Under the pieces are notes generated by a model that saw only the letters and a program-made list of their open reading frames with translations, was not told the origin of the DNA and searched no databases. This document shows, piece by piece, positions 6,225 through 6,410 of a stretch of 6,410 bases of DNA. A program made the translations under genes and the position numbers. The stretch is from NCBI GenBank assembly GCA_007127695.1, contig SKYW01000143.1:1-6410 (forward strand), read 5' to 3'. This stretch comes from Balneolales bacterium (GTDB lineage Bacteria > Bacteroidota > Rhodothermia > Balneolales > Natronogracilivirgulaceae). Numbering within the stretch: the stretch's first letter is position 1; each line of letters begins with the position of its first letter.

Positions 6225-6410
6225 TGCGTTCGCTTTGGGTTGCAGGTTGCTGTTTCTGTAGCTGATTGTGCTGTTGCGGTTTCTTGTGCGATTGGGTTTG
6301 CTCTTGTCGTTTCTGTGCCTGTGGCTGTCCCCGCTGCAATTCCGCCTCTGTCAGATGATCTTCCGGCAGGGGCTCTACGAGTTCCAGCGCCTCCAGGATG
6401 ATGCGATTGA
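6208..6410 (-). CDS. 3' end of an unrecognised protein with Gln/Lys-rich C-terminal tail (partial, runs off window)
   Basis: Reading leftward from the window edge, one frame stays open for 66 codons and ends in TGA at 6208-6210, inside the next gene. The visible part starts NRIILEALELVEPLPEDHLT, which looks like an ordinary acidic amphipathic protein end. It then turns into a hydrophilic low-complexity tail with 14 glutamines in about 34 residues plus Lys, His and Thr, ending IEATV. Third-position GC is high at the start of this frame (about 18 of the first 25 codons), as expected for real coding sequence here. A second frame is also open across the same stretch and stops at 6221-6223, but its third positions are AT-rich and its product is Ala/Thr/Gly-rich, so I prefer the frame given. 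I do not recognise the family. Position suggests another polysaccharide-locus protein, co-transcribed with and overlapping the sugar transferase start by 17 bases. Confidence 0.55.
   Translation of the reverse strand, partial: NRIILEALELVEPLPEDHLTEAELQRGQPQAQKRQEQTQSHKKPQQHNQLQKQQPATQSERIEATV

Noticed and set aside
6221..6410. Alternative minus-strand frame ending in TGA at 6221-6223
   Set aside because: Open across the edge, but AT-rich third positions and an Ala/Thr/Gly-rich product make it less likely than the frame ending at 6208.

Overview
The window holds five complete genes and the 3' end of a sixth, all on the minus strand. It is part of a surface-polysaccharide locus (O-antigen, capsule or exopolysaccharide). 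The coding density, the moderately high GC content and the plain Shine-Dalgarno sequences before most genes fit a Gram-negative bacterium. The protein style would suit a GC-richer relative of the Bacteroidota (for example Balneolota, Rhodothermota or Chlorobiota), but nothing here fixes the taxon and I hold that loosely.

In transcription order, right to left: (1) the C-terminal end of an unrecognised protein with a glutamine/lysine-rich tail (6208 to the window edge); (2) a small PglC/WcaJ-type phosphoglycosyl transferase (5577-6224); (3) an HpcH/HpaI-type class II aldolase (4744-5580); (4) a D-2-hydroxyacid dehydrogenase (3779-4747); (5) a membrane-anchored WbpM/CapD-type UDP-GlcNAc 4,6-dehydratase (1759-3765); (6) after a roughly 310-base gap, a UDP-N-acetylglucosamine 6-dehydrogenase of the WbpA type (93-1448). 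Genes 1 and 2 overlap, genes 2/3 and 3/4 share ATGA stop/start junctions, and 4/5 are 13 bases apart, so genes 1-5 look like one translationally coupled operon.

The likely joint role is as follows. Gene 5 makes a UDP-4-keto-6-deoxy-HexNAc precursor. Gene 6 makes UDP-GlcNAcA (UDP-N-acetylglucosaminuronate). Gene 2 loads the first sugar phosphate onto undecaprenyl phosphate. The odd pair is the aldolase and the hydroxyacid dehydrogenase wedged between the initiating transferase and the dehydratase. Together they could make or interconvert a keto/hydroxy acid used to decorate a sugar; this is inference.

The gap between genes 5 and 6 is unusual. It carries a 45-bp tandem repeat (two perfect copies, flanked by degenerate copies), and the outer copy runs into the stop codon of gene 5. 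Three of the copies carry a TTATTCACA 9-mer that fits the DnaA-box consensus TTATNCACA, at exact 45-bp spacing. The array is followed by GC-rich hairpins with a T7 tract and then an AT-rich leader in front of gene 6. The left end (1-92) holds a weak terminator-like hairpin and a good extended -10 promoter match firing leftward out of the window. No tRNA, rRNA, insertion sequence or CRISPR array was seen.
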